Source of the DNA: Ricinus communis
Taxonomy: Eukaryota > Streptophyta > Magnoliopsida > Malpighiales > Euphorbiaceae
Length of the DNA stretch: 64,000 nucleotides
Assembly: GCF_019578655.1 (NCBI RefSeq)
Contig: NC_063265.1
Location: forward strand, 19,826,285 to 19,890,284
Direction of reading: 5' to 3'
The notes below the pieces were generated by a model that saw only the letters and a list, made by a program, of their open reading frames with translations, was not told the origin of the DNA and searched no databases. The translations under genes were made by a program, and so were the position numbers. Shown here piece after piece: positions 36,513 to 48,585 of this stretch; the stretch's first letter is position 1, and every line of letters begins with the position of its first letter.

Positions 36513-38050
36513 ATCACATTGCTAAATGGATAAAAGTTGCTCTTAGGATAATAGGATAGTAGGTATTTTAGTTTTTATGTTTAAAGATTTAATGGTGCCA
36601 ATAATCAACAACTAAACGGATAATCAAATTTTCTCAAAGCAAACATCAATTGCATCAAGAATCTTTCAAGATTCACAAAGATTGAGATAAGTAAGCATAG
36701 CATCTAGATTGATGGCAGAGATTTACAACTCCAATTAAATCTTTTTGATGTGAAATACTAAAATCACACAACAGGGGGGTGAATTATAGATTTGATAAAG
36801 AATTGAAAAACTAAAATGATAGAAATTGCAAGAATAGAAAATCAAGGGTTAGAAGATAGGAAAAGTAGAAAAATACTTGATTTATAAAGGTTCGACTCTT
36901 TTAGCCTACATCTTCTTCTTAATCTTTAGATTTTTTTGGGTAAAAAACAAAGTAGGATTCCTTATTATTTAGAACGCAATTGAGAGTAAAATCTACTAAC
37001 AATTCATTTTAGATAGAAACCTTTTTGATTCACAAGCTCACATACAACTTATATCAAAGTGTCTTTCTTAAATGTCTAACACTCAAACCTACGATCTAAA
37101 ACACTCAATCTTAATACAAGAGCAATTAATTCTTTATCCATTCACTCAAACTCACTTTTGAATTTTGAACAGAATAATTGAATCACTCAACTATCCAAAA
37201 ATCAAGTTTGAACTTGAAACTTGATTACAAGATGACAATAGAAAATTTGTGTGGTTGTCGAGAGTAAATATACTATGAGGCCTAATATAAATACTCTTGT
37301 TAACCCTAGAACAAATAGAAATGATGGTTATGTACTTCTAAGGAAAATAATCATTTAATTTTCATAGAAAGTGTAAATAGCCATTCAACCACCATAATAA
37401 TGAAACTTCATGGGCGTGAAGCCTTAGCACCAAACTGTTGTTTAAAAACCTGGAAATTCAATCTACCCATGAATAATCGTTCACGGCTAGGAATCTTGGT
37501 CTTTACGAGCATAAACTCAATGTCATGGGCGCGTAGCTTAATCTTTATGGTTGGGACTGAAACTCGTGAAGTCTTTTGTCCCCTCTCTCCCAAATAGAGG
37601 AGACCATTCTTCACGACTAGGACTAGAAGGTGTGAAGTCTTTTGTCCATTTTCTGTCTTTCTTTGATTTTGCTGCTTTACGGATGGGAGGCAATACTCAC
37701 GGACATGAATAACAATTCTTCACACATTAGAAAAATTATTCACGGGCATTGACATTGCTCTGCTTTACATTTACTTGAAATTTGAAAAGAATTTTCCTAA
37801 AGCTTGCAAGAGAACACTTAAAAGCAAATTGTTAACTCTATTATAATGTTATTTTTTTATCACCAAAATAAGTTCAGAACTCTCAAGGTTCAATAAGATG
37901 TTTCCATCCCTTCTTGGATGCAGCAGATTTCTATAAAACAAGCAACAAACCTTTTTTTATAAGCAAAAAATAATATTATTATTTGAAGGAACTTATATAA
38001 ATTGTACAAGTATAAGAAAACCCTTAATAAAACTAGGAATAAGTACAAAA
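36513..38050. other. Repeat-like non-coding DNA
   Basis: It holds a stretch near 36745-36920 with TGAAATACTAAAATCACACA, CAGGGGGGTGAATTATA, and later TTTATAAAGGTTCGACTC and AGCCTACATC. This wording recurs in dispersed repeats of many dicots. At 37395-37740 the words 'ACGGCTAGGA', 'CACGACTAGGA' and 'GAAGTCTTTTGTCC' recur (the last at 37568 and 37636). No conserved protein was recognised and no boundaries could be set. Confidence 0.35.
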
Positions 38051-38465
38051 AAATTCCTCGTCGTTTTTATTTTAGACAAAAAAGTGTATTGGTTACAAAT
38101 TATGACAAAATATAAGTATTTCATCATTAAAAAGTTTTTATTCACAAGAATGCAGTCGTCTGTACTTCAATCAGCCACCATTATCATGTTGCAAGAGCTT
38201 AATAATGTTTAATTTTATTGTTCGACCGCCAGATTAATTTTATTAGAGTATTAACTTTTTCAAGATTTGAGGCAAATAACTAAACTTAGACTTGTTAAGC
38301 TCTAAAGCCATGTTATCATACATGAGCAACATGATAATGATGATTGAGCGGAGTAAATACGGTTAAATCCTTATGAATCAGAAATTTTTTTAGTAGTAAC
38401 ATACTTATTTTTGTTATGATTTGTAATCACATACAGTTTTATCTAAAATAAAAACACATACTTAA
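38051..38465. mobile_element. MITE-like element with ~85-bp inverted ends
   Basis: The left end (GTTTTTATTTTAGACAAAAA, then GGTTACAAATTATGACAAAA, then TAAGTATTTC) is mirrored by the complement of the right end (GTTTTTATTTTAGATAAAAC, then GATTACAAATCATAACAAAA, then ATAAGTATGTTAC). It is about 415 bp, has no coding capacity, and ends 127 bp before the Mutator-like element. Confidence 0.65.
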
Positions 38466-38581
38466 AATGGGTAAAAAATAGAAAGGAGATAGAACTATTT
38501 CAGGTTTTTACTTTTGATATTTTGCTGGCAGTTTTGGCATATTGTTGGTTACAAATTCAGGTTTTTAGTGATTGTTATAAT

Positions 38582-38591
38582 TTAAGTTTTA
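38582..38591. repeat. Left target-site duplication of the Mutator-like element
   Basis: TTAAGTTTTA lies immediately left of the terminal GGAAAA. The identical 10-mer is found immediately right of the opposite end (44585-44594). Length and AT-richness fit Mutator-type insertions (9-10 bp). Confidence 0.9.
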
Positions 38592-38957
38592 GGAAAAATG
38601 TGCACTTTGACCACTAAAGTTTACCATCAGGAGCGGATTGGCCCTTATAGTATCTTAGGTGCATACAACTGAAAAAGCAAGCTTTTTTGTCATTTTGGCC
38701 CCTCCACTAATAATGGCTCCTTAAGCTGGAGACATATATTTCCTCTAAGCTAATGTGGCTTTATTTTCGGACCGTTAAACTTGTTTTGGGACCCAAAAAA
38801 TACTATCATATTATATTTCATTTTCTCTCTATATATATCTTCTTTATCAGCTTCAATCTAATTCCATAAACTCTAAAATCTCACATTACAAATTTTGTTA
38901 AGAGAAGAAAATCTAATTAATCGATATTCAACTTTGTTCTTCCTCAAGAAAATCGAC

Positions 38958-39460
38958 ATGGCTTCGTTGTTTTCATCATCTAGAAGCTCAAATCGGAAGA
39001 ATTGAACAAATATGGAGATATATTATGAGGGACCTCAAAAGCTCTGTAAAAACAAATATTTGGGTGTGAAGGTGAACCGCTAGACATCATGGACTGAAGA
39101 AAATTCTAGCCGAAGATTTTATGGATGCCCAAATTACAAGGTAAATTTCATGCCTAATTATCAAATGAATTTTTTAATTAAATTGGTTATGTGATATATG
39201 GGTTTACTAGTTTGCAAGGTAGAAGTTGTGGGTACTTTATATGGCATGATCCTGTAATGAGTGATAGAAGTAAAGAAGTTATCAATGAGTTGAAAATGGA
39301 TAAGAAAGTATTACTAGCTGAGAATAAAATATTAATGGCAATGAGCAAGAGATGTGAAACAGGTAAAGATGTAGAATCTGAGATTGCAGATTTGTAGGAA
39401 GAGTTACAATGCTTGAAGAATCAATTTTATTGGAGTTTGAATCCTCAAAGAAAAAGATGA
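38958..39460 (+). pseudogene. GRF-type zinc-finger protein (At4g04775-like) carried by the MULE, degenerate
   Basis: It starts at ATG 38958 with MASLFSSSRSSNRKN, then a stop. A frame with TSWTEENSSRRFYGCPNYK runs up to a GTAAAT donor at 39141. After a short intron-like gap come GRSCGYFIWHDPVMSDRSKE and a Lys/Glu-rich probable coiled coil ending at a stop at about 39397, with coding-like sequence beyond it. The (S/G)RRFYGCPNY...CGYFIWHDP pattern is the GRF zinc-finger signature. The expected first Cys pair region is partly changed (a stop before TSW). No in-frame canonical acceptor was found for the second part, so I take it as decayed. Confidence 0.75.
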
Positions 39461-39989
39461 AAATAGCTTGTGTGCTTTTCTTTGTGTCTTGGATGTTTTT
39501 CTTTATTTTGCTATTAATGTAAGATGAAAGATGAAAAGAAGTTATGTTTGATATTTGGATATGATTAAGTTGATGTAAAGCTGTAGTTCTGCTAATTGGA
39601 CACAAGAAACTTGATGCAGCTTCTATCATTTATATTTTGAATGAAATTGCATTATTTGGGCACATTTATGTATATACTTTTGTATTTAAGTTGTATATGT
39701 TGTGAAATATTAGTTGGGGACATTTGCATTATTCACATAACAACAACAAAGTTATTTTAGCATAAATAGATACTTATAACATAATAAGATACCATCAACA
39801 GCTGACTTTGCAAATTGCAAATTTGTAACGAAAATAGGATACGAGGTATATACTCTCAAAAGAAACTTGAAAATTACAAGTTGCAATAAAAATATAACTA
39901 ACAAATAGCTAATATGTTTAAGTAGCAATTACATGTAAAGTACTAAAACCTATGAGAATTGTTGTTTTACAAACTTGACTTCCTTCTTT

Positions 39990-42900
39990 TAACTTCCTCA
40001 AGAATTGGCTAGCTGTTATTGTTGGTCTACCTGGCCATTCTAGACCTTGAGGCTGGAATGGAAGATTTGTTGCAAATCTCACTTGTGAGCTATCTCTTGT
40101 GAAATTAATTGACCTTATTGACCCTTGGGAGGTATATGTTGATTGTTATTGTGCTTGTCTCAGCTTTCTCTTGTTAGGTATAGGAAATCTGACAATAGGA
40201 TCTGGTTGAATATGCATTGGTTCCTCACCCTCATTTATAACAGTCTCATATGATATTCCAGGCTATGAGTAAGCATATGAAAACATGACATTCAATAAGA
40301 AAATGCATAATAGAATAAGGAAATGCATAACATGGCATCAAAACTCAACTGACTTTGATACACTTTTACTTACATTAAAAGTTGTTCTCCCCGTATTGAG
40401 GTCAATATGGCATCCATATCCAACTGTTTACTTCTTTTTTGTCTTCACACATGTTCCTCCTAAGCTCTAAGCAGTATTTTCTTATCTAGGCTGAACATAA
40501 GATCTCTGAGAAGTGGTTGCACTCTTGTCTCTTGTTGATGCATTTACATTTTATCTTAAGGTGGAGCTTTCTTGAGCATCGCAAACATTATAACACAATA
40601 AAAACAACTATTAAAAAGTTAATTTCACTAAAATTTATCATTAAAGATAAAGAATAACTTTAATGTCACTTATTTGGTTCCCTTTGTTTAGATATCCAGA
40701 CTATAACAACCCGAAACCAGATCACATGAGATATTGTCCGCTTTGGCCCCCACTAGCCTCATGATTTTGTCCCTTTAGTGGGTTTGAGAACTTCCCAGAA
40801 GGTCCCTCATCCTAGAACTTCTCTGAACCAAGCACGTTTAACTTTGGAGTTCCTACAACTCTACGGCCAAATAACCAAAAAGCACCTTATGTGATTAATT
40901 CTAACTCTTTAAATATATGTTATCAACCATTCCCTACCCCACTTCGATGTGCAATTCAATTCATCCATATACCTCCGTACTTTAGAGTGTTGTCATCCTA
41001 GAAGCCTGCTAGAAGCCGCTCATGTCCAAGCATCTTATCTTTGCCCCGACGTTCACTTTTCGCCCTCGTCGGACCGCTTCTCTAGGTTAGGCTGTTATAT
41101 GCCCACCAGCTTCCGCCTAGTTCGTCCTCGAACCACACATCTACTAGAGGGGTCTTACTCTTATACTATTTTATAACAACCGAAATCAGATCACATGAGA
41201 TATTGTTCGCTTTGGCCCTTACTGGCCTCACGGTTTTGTCCCTTTGGTGGGTAGAGTGCTGCCATCCTAGAAGCCTGCCAGAAGCTGCTCCTTGTCCAGG
41301 CATTTTATCTTTGCCCCAGCGTTCACTTTCCGCCCTCGTCGGACCGCTTCTCTAGGTCAGGCTGTGACACAGACCTATTGTGTCCTTACTGCTTGCATAT
41401 TCCACATGATTGCTTTTGATCTTTCCTACTTAATTTAGTACTTTGATGTTGTTGTGTTGTTTCATTTATTATCCTAACACTATTCTTTTAGATGTGCCAC
41501 TCATTTTAGGTACTGATAGGGGTTCTATAGGTTGAAATTCATCAATTCTCATAAATTTATACTGGTAAGCTGCCTGACAAGTTGATTTGTGGTAGTACTT
41601 AGATATATAAGATTAAGGGTTTTGTTTTGAGTGGTATAAAGCACAGATGCCATGAGGGCATAGGACTCTAGTTAATTCCTATGCCCTACAAGTATACAGT
41701 TGCCTATAAAAAAAAGGGCGTGTTTATCATCTCCTTTCCTAATTTCATATCTTACATCTCCATTAAAAATCACTTTACAACCATCTGCTTTCTCTTTATT
41801 GTCTTGGAATAGCCTCATGCATAAAGGACTCTACTTATTAAACCATTTTTCAGTAGAATTTTTGTTGACCCTCATTTTGGACATACAATGCAATCTAATG
41901 TCTTTCAACATACTTACAATAGCCTTGTGCCTTACTAACAGAACCTAGGAATTAAAGCTCTTAAAAATATTATTGTCCACCATATAGCTTCTGCATCTAC
42001 TTGAAAAATAAGCTTTGCACCAGTTAATGGAGGGGGTACCACATTAGATCTTTAGCTACCTTCTTACTTAATTGTCCAAGATCATCTACTTTCAGCTTCA
42101 AGTCTTACTCGAATATGCTCTAAGCACATATCCAGAATTTTTTCTTAAACTCTCCTTCATGCCACTTCTTAGACCAATTGGCAAATATATGCCTAGCGCA
42201 CCACTTGTGCGCTGCTTGGGGAAGAATTAACATTACAGTATCAATCAAACCTTATTATGATCACAAGCATTAAACATTCATGCAGGTAATTAAATAAAGA
42301 ATTGACATTACAACATCAATAAAATGTCTTAGAAAATGCTTAAGAGGTCACCTTTTGCATGTCTGAGATTAGTGTGAATCCACCCATCATCAAGCTTCAA
42401 CTCCTGTTTAAGCCAACATAAAAATTACCTCCATTTAGCTTATTCTCCTTATCAATCAAAGCCTGATCATCCCGTCAACCCCAACAATTGTAAGCAACTG
42501 CCCTTTACAAACTCCTTTGAGGAAGCAACCATCTAAACTCCTTTCCAATTCTTCTTATAAGCATCAAACATCAAAAACATTCTACTAAAGACCCTTATGC
42601 CAGCTTGTAAAGAATCCTTGCTCAGTTTAATTTATGCTTTACTTCCAGGATTGCTCAACTTTAATGCTTCAGCATATGCAGCCAAATATCCAAATTCCAC
42701 CCTATAACTCCCATCTAGTTCTTCAATAATCTTTCTTTTAGCCCTTCTGCACTTATGAAAGCTGACATTGAATTTCAAATTAGTCTCAGCTTCTTTCTTC
42801 ATATCTGCCACCTTGTAGTTAGGATTCCTATATACTTTTCTTTTAAAATACTTAGCTAGGAACTTAACTGTGGTACTTGGTATTGAGAAATGCCTAAAAC

Positions 42901-43930
42901 ATCTATGCTCAGAGACTAGTGTCTTAATTGCCAGACCAGGATTTTTTTCATCTCTTGAAATGAATAAATGGAATGGACACCCTTCTTCATTCACACACTC
43001 CATTCTTAACTTAAAAGGTTCATTTGGATTTGTTTTAAGCTTTTAACCAAACTTTATACCATAAACAACAATTACTTCTCTTGCCTCTTGTGCATTTACA
43101 AATGTCATTCCAAGCACAAAATACCCCTAACCATCCTCCTCATTATACTGAACCTTCTTTTCAAGTGGTTGGACAACATCTCCATCAATAGACTGATCAC
43201 TAGATTCCTCTACTTCATTAACTTCACTCTCACCCTCATCAGTCACATAGCCTGTTGGATGCATATAATTGTTTAATACTATATCACTTGCATTGAACTA
43301 ACTACTTTATGTTGGAATATAATTATTTTCATCAAATCTAACCCTAGTTACAGAACTACCTGCCTCATTTTCTTCATTGGCAACCCTACCTTCATTAACC
43401 CAAAAGCTAGGTGGTAGCTCACCTTCTCCAGCCCATGACTACCAAACTGAGCCACACCTTCAGGCCCAACTTCATCAATCTCAGACCTATCTTCCTGGCC
43501 CCTATTGCCTTTAGGCCTAATTTCATCAAATTCAACTCCTCTCTCACCAGAGGCTCACTAGGTGAACCTTCTAATTCAAGAACCTTTGTTGCAAAAATAG
43601 AAATATCTACTTCATGGTCTGAATAGAACTCAATTTCACCAATCTAGCTATATTTCCTTATTAATATAGCACTTTCTGAATTTTTTCATCACCTTCCTTT
43701 AAATACAGGCTATTTTCTAAGTCTTGTCTATATTCTAACACATATATATTCCTAACATTTTTCAAACCTAATTCTATTTCATATTTAGGCTTAATCCCAA
43801 CAAAGTTTAAGAAATCAGGATCAAAATCAGTAACAATTAGCTGGTCACCATCAACATACTTTATTTCAGGTTCTAACTTCTAAGTACCCCCATAGTTAAA
43901 TATAAGATCAATACACTCTTCCATTCTTTT
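39990..43930 (-). pseudogene. MuDR-type (MULE) transposase, degenerate
   Basis: Read on the minus strand from 43930: an N-terminal frame begins MEECIDLIFNYGG. The MuDR DNA-binding domain follows at about 43060-42632, with the long open frame 43003-42632 carrying MECVNEEGCPFHLFISRDEK and SEHRCFRHFS. Next is a core fragment with AAHKWCARHIFANWSKK at about 42215-42165, then a SWIM zinc-finger end with CPHGICALYHSKQNP and YISKYYHKS at about 41660-41570. Last is a Pro/Arg/Lys-rich C-terminus with VRFPIPNKRKLRQAQ at about 40190-40145. Stops and frameshifts are frequent, especially in 43630-43400 and between 42600 and 41600, where the catalytic core is mostly unrecognisable. The LTR element at 40702-41369 separates the SWIM part from the C-terminus. 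Confidence 0.8.
40702..41369 (-). mobile_element. 668-bp non-autonomous LTR element (TRIM-like or deletion derivative) nested in the MULE
   Basis: Two direct repeats form the ends: LTR copy A is 40702-41100 and LTR copy B about 41173-41369. Both start TATAACAACC and end GGCTGT(TATA/GACA). They share the blocks CCTCGTCGGACCGCTTCTCT and GATCACATGAGATATTGT. Copy B lacks about 200 bp of the middle. Only about 72 bp separate them. On the minus strand this spacer carries TTCGAGGACGAACTAGGCGG directly before the LTR, like the polypurine-tract region of chromoviruses, so the element reads on the minus strand. The 5-mer CAGAC lies on both sides (40697-40701 and 41370-41374), a clean target duplication. 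Confidence 0.85.
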
Positions 43931-44584
43931 GGAATATAGCAGTAAAATAAAGACTCAAAAAACCTAACCCAATTAACTATAGTCATTTTTAACTATTAAA
44001 CTAATGCAAATTAACCAAAACTAATAACAAAATAAAACATATTTAAAGCTCTAAACTTAAATATATCTGCATGCAAACAAGTTTAAAACATCATTAAAGA
44101 ATCCCCAACACTTTTTCTACTTACCTTTTACTTGTAGTTATCTCTACTTTGTGTCAGCAAAACCCAGTTGAACAACAGTGATGAAGCGCCCTCGATTTCC
44201 TTTCAACTTCCCATCACAATGTGGTTTGAGAAGTAAATAGCATTGCACTTTAGGGTTAAGAATTTCAGAATTGTCAAATTTGGAGATTTTTACTTGCATA
44301 AGTTGGAAGTTACTGAGTTAGAGGGTCTAAAGCTTTTAGTAATATTCTCCCGGTACATTTAATGCCATGTCAGTGTTTTTGTGTCTTAATACAAGTTTAA
44401 TAGTTTGAAAGTAAAGTCACATCAGCTTAGAGAAAACAGATACCTCCAGCTTAAGGAGCCACTGTTAGTGGATGGACCAAAATGACAAAAAAAGCTTGCT
44501 TTTTCAGTCATATGCATCTAAAAATACTACAAGAGCCAATATGCTCCTGATGGTAAATGTTAGTGGCCAAAATGCATCTTTTCC

Positions 44585-44594
44585 TTAAGTTTTA
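44585..44594. repeat. Right target-site duplication of the Mutator-like element
   Basis: TTAAGTTTTA directly follows the terminal TTTTCC of the element and is identical to 38582-38591. Confidence 0.9.
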
Positions 44595-45689
44595 ATAGGT
44601 TGGAATTGTCTTTGTCTTTTTTTTTTCTTTTGGAATATATTTTTTTATTGTATTAAAAAGAAATAATTGAACAAGGAAGATAAAATTATTATTTACTATG
44701 TATAGGATGTCAATAGCCATAGACGATGTAAATTACGGTTAAGTCTTTCATTATAAAAAGAGATATGGATTGAAAGTTTTTGATAATTTAAATATCTAAT
44801 TGCATCAAAACATAATTTTAAGTACTAATGTGCTTCTCAGTCTAAATGTTAAAAGTAAAAATACATCTTTTTCCAAAATAAAACCACATGATATTTATTT
44901 TTTTTAATCTCATTCGTTAAAACTAAGCAAAAGAGTTGCTATAACAAGAACAATGTCTAAAGCTTCTAGAAACAATACAAACACAACAAAAAAATAATAA
45001 TAAATTCACTTAAAAAAAGAAAAAAAAAACTAAATTAAAGAAGTTATTAATTTAACTAAAAAAATATTAAGACAAGCATTAATTGTTCAAAAGTTACTTT
45101 TACAAGAGTAAACCTACTAGTATTTATGTTAAACAAGTAAACAACTAAAGTACAATATTTAACGACACTAATTAATTTTGTACAAGCAGCTATAGCTTAG
45201 ATACAATATATATTTTATACAATAAAAGCTACTCAAGCATTGACGAAGACCAATAGACCAAATCAACAACAACAAAGTAAAATTCAATAATTATCCGAAT
45301 ATTCACCATAACCAATAAAACTATAAGCTTAACAACAAATTATTAAAATAATAATAATAAATATAATTCAATAAAAATTTAAATACATAAACCATTGCAG
45401 CAATTATTAACCCAAACAGAAATAACAAATCGACGAATACAATAGGAAGAGAATAATTAGAAAAAGCGATACTGATTGGCAAAGCACAGAAGAATCATAG
45501 CATTGCATATAACAAAAGACACAGTTGTAGACAATTTAGCAAAAGAATTACAAGTTACCAACATAACATAACAAAAAACACAGCACAGTAGAACTTACAT
45601 TTTAGAGATATACAGGTTATCAAGAACATAGAGCTAAACAATACAACAAATATTGTAGAAGAATCAAAACAGGTACATTAAAGAACCAT
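44595..45689. other. AT-rich non-coding DNA
   Basis: No gene, inverted repeat or conserved motif was seen. The sequence is low-complexity, A-rich on the + strand. Confidence 0.5.
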
Positions 45690-45970
45690 AAGTCTTTTAG
45701 TCATTTAATTACTTTGATTTCTTAATATTTTTTTATTTAATTTTAACAAAAACATAAATTTTGCTTTTATAACATTTTAAATACTTTTAATTTTCAATTT
45801 AGCTGAACAAACAACTAAACTATATTTTTCAACAATATTTAAACAACTCGTGAATGTTTTAAATGTGTTTAATAAAAAAATAAGTTAAAGTGTTCATTAA
45901 ATTACATTAAAATTAAAATATTAAAATAACTAAATGATCAAAGTTTAAATATACAAATATCCATTTGGGT
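45690..45970. mobile_element. MITE-like element, same family as 58030-58352
   Basis: The right end (AAAATTAAAATATTAAAATA, then ACTAAATGATCAAAGTTTAA) matches the right end of 58030-58352 (AAAATTAAAATATTAAAATA, then ACCAAATGATCAAAATTCGC). The left end (TTTTAGTCATTTAATTACTT) is an imperfect inverted copy. Non-coding. Confidence 0.55.
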
Positions 45971-46386
45971 AAACATAAATCATCTTTATTTTATTTCTAC
46001 GATTCATTAATTGATTCAATTAGGAGCATCGCATTAAAATTCTCAATGCTAAAAATCTTCTTTTACTTTCTCTTAAAATAAAACTTCTCAATTATGGACC
46101 CTTTCTTTCTAAAGTTGATGGTTTTGATTTTCTTTATTAAGAATTTATTTAATTTCCTTGGTTTTATATAAGCACAACTGCTGAGGTTTGTGATTTTTTC
46201 ATTATTTCTTGGTTCAGAAATTTTAATATAATTTGAGTTGAGAGGGATTATTTTTATTATTGTAAAAGGAAAAAAAGAAAAGAGGAAATGGTTCTGGGCA
46301 GAGAGAAGAAAGAAGATATGAGAAGATTTTGATTTCCAGTTTTAGTGTTTGCTCCTTACAAAAAGAATACCGTCCCTGTTCTCTAA

Positions 46387-46599
46387 CACCATTATTCTTC
46401 TTTCTATTACCACCACCTGGCAAATAAACCCAATTTGTTAACTTTTCTGTTAGTAGTGGAGCCTAAAGCCAATAACATACAGACATGTGGATTAATCGTT
46501 CTAATCCAAAAATATTACATAAAAACCACCTTGCCTTCACTGCTGCCCAACCCATCCACACTGCCCCCACCATTATTCTTCTTTCTATTGCTACCACCT
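46387..46599. repeat. 32-bp direct repeat pair in non-coding DNA
   Basis: CACCATTATTCTTCTTTCTA is followed by TTACCACCACCT at 46387-46418 and by TTGCTACCACCT at 46568-46599. The surrounding 45971-47334 has no recognised gene. A somewhat GC-richer patch at about 46800-47020 (TCGCCAGTTGTCCTTATCGT) could not be assigned. Confidence 0.7.
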
Positions 46600-47334
46600 A
46601 AAATCATGATAAGAACATAGTAATTCAACACTAAACCCCACAAAATATCATAAAGAAACTATTCGAAATCTATAAAATGCAGAATAAAAAAATTTCATTG
46701 CAGAAAATCTATAATAGAAAAATTGCAGAATAAAAACAAGATGAAAAATGTTATTGTCGATTGATGGCACTGTGAGAGAGAGATATGGATAAAATCGCTC
46801 GAGAATCATATCATTTCTCTTATTGTTTCATTGATTGTAGTTGTTGATAATCGATTTCAATAGCGAGTGCAAGAGACCACCATCGCCAGTTGTCCTTATC
46901 GTCGCCTCAAGCTCATCGCTTGAAGTTCATCATGTCGTTCATTACCTGCCGTTCGTCACTCATGTTCGTTCGAAAAAAGAAAAAGTGGCGGTGGCGATGC
47001 TGCTTAATGGTTAGGTTGGACTAGGATTTTCGTTTTTCAATCTATATTTCACTATTTGATTTAATTAATTTAATTTATTTTTTCATTTTCATTTTTTTAA
47101 AGCACAAAGAAAATGACAGTTGTCCTTGGTTGATATTTATAAGGGACCCACTACTAACAGAAGTTATTATTCTGTTAACAACTGGATTTATTTGACCTTT
47201 TAAAAATTTAAGAGTGACATTGAGCTATTTTGAACAATGAAGATTTAATTGCGCATCCCAATTATTTCAGAGATTTTCTTTGTACCATATGCCAAAATAA
47301 TAAAAGTGCAAATGGCTAAATATGTATTTTTCCA

Positions 47335-48405
47335 TTAAATATTGAAAATAGAGGTAATAATCTCATTGATACCAACATTTTAACCAATATTTTTAATTAA
47401 TATTAATACTTTAATTTTATTTTTTTACCGAAACTATTACTTAAATTACATGTTATATTATCCTGGGAATCCGTCCAATTATTGATGACGTGGAAGGCGG
47501 AGCTCTATATCAGCATTCTACTCATCGTTCATGTCACGATTGATTTTTTGATAAATTGTGCTGTTGGTATTAAAACTTTACTATCCAAATGATACCAATT
47601 CTTTAAGTTATTTCTTTTTAGTATCACATTCATTATTTTTATCCAATCTAAGATAGCTGATGAAAACTCATCTAAAGACAAATTACTGTGCGAGTTAAGA
47701 ACTCACCAATACTTAACAGTCCGCCTAGACCACTTACTCGATAGGCGAACCACCATTCAACACACTCATAAAAGTACTACTTCTGAATAATCGGAACATA
47801 CGTTCCTTTTAATTTTTAGGATCGGACTAAAAAAGAAAATGACTAACAATTCTCTTATAAACACCCACCTAAAATATTAATGAAAGGTTAATGCTAATAT
47901 AACCCTCCAATACTCTTCTTTTAACCCTTAAAATAATTACATTGTTATTATCTTACACTTTTGGTGACACTAGTACCGATTGGAATTTCGATATTTTTTT
48001 CTGACGAGGTAGCCGGAAATTTACCTAAGCATGAACTAATTATTAAAACATTAACAAAAAAAATCATTAGAATTCCAATAGCTACTATTAATTGAAACAT
48101 AAATAATGAATGTGGTACTAAAAAGAAAAAAAAATTGAAAAATTAGTACTATTTTGATAAAAATGGAAAAGATTCGATACCAACAAGGTAATTTTTTTAA
48201 AATCAAGTATGACATATACAGTGAATGGAATGCTGAAGTTCTATCATCCACGTCATCAGAAATTAAACAGATTTCCAATGGGTACCATCGCCTTTAATAA
48301 ATTTAATATTGAAAAAAGAATTAAAATATTGATCCCAGTTGAAAACACTGATCATATTTTTTAGCATCAAATAGAGCAATTTATCCATTGGAAAATGACA
48401 TAACT
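47335..48405. mobile_element. Possible foldback-type DNA element with decayed long inverted ends
   Basis: The left part (ATTGATGACGTGG at about 47482, then CAGCATTCTACTCATCGTTC, then GTCACGATTGATTTT) resembles the complement of the right part (CTGATGACGTGG at about 48260, then CAGCATTCCATTCACTGTAT, then GTCATACTTGATTTT). The similarity continues outward to about 47340 and 48400 at an estimated 65-75 percent. The middle (47640-48040) is single-copy and non-coding. No target duplication was defined. Confidence 0.45.
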
Positions 48406-48585
48406 ATCCTTCGTTAAGGACATGAATAGTATAAAATAAGCCTTTGATCCAGATAGAAATGAGCCAACTAGACTTTCCCCATATATATACACAGCAGCTA
48501 CATTTGGATAGCTCTTCGGCACCGGCGCCGGTCAGTCGAATGCACTCAAAGGCAACATGGGCAGTCAGATATCAAGGGGACCAGA

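Larger units (their letters stand above)
38592..44584. mobile_element. Complete Mutator-like element (MULE), 5,993 bp, with inverted repeats
   Basis: The first ~215 bp (38592-38807) match the reverse complement of the last ~215 bp (44366-44584). Shared blocks include TTTACCATCAGGAGC, CTGAAAAAGCAAGCTTTTTT and GGCTCCTTAAGCTGGAG. A 10-bp target duplication flanks it. Inside are two converging coding regions: a degenerate MuDR-type transposase on the minus strand, starting near the right end, and a GRF zinc-finger gene on the plus strand, starting near the left end. Promoters would lie in or next to the inverted ends, as in maize MuDR with its convergent mudrA and mudrB genes. A 668-bp LTR element is inserted at 40702. 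Stops in both coding regions make it non-autonomous today. Confidence 0.9.

Noticed and set aside
40949..41176. 75-residue frame in GC-richer DNA
   Set aside because: It is inside the LTR of the nested 668-bp element and lacks any domain.
46223..46423. Minus-strand 66-residue frame
   Set aside because: Low-complexity purine-rich DNA overlapping a direct repeat, with no conserved features.
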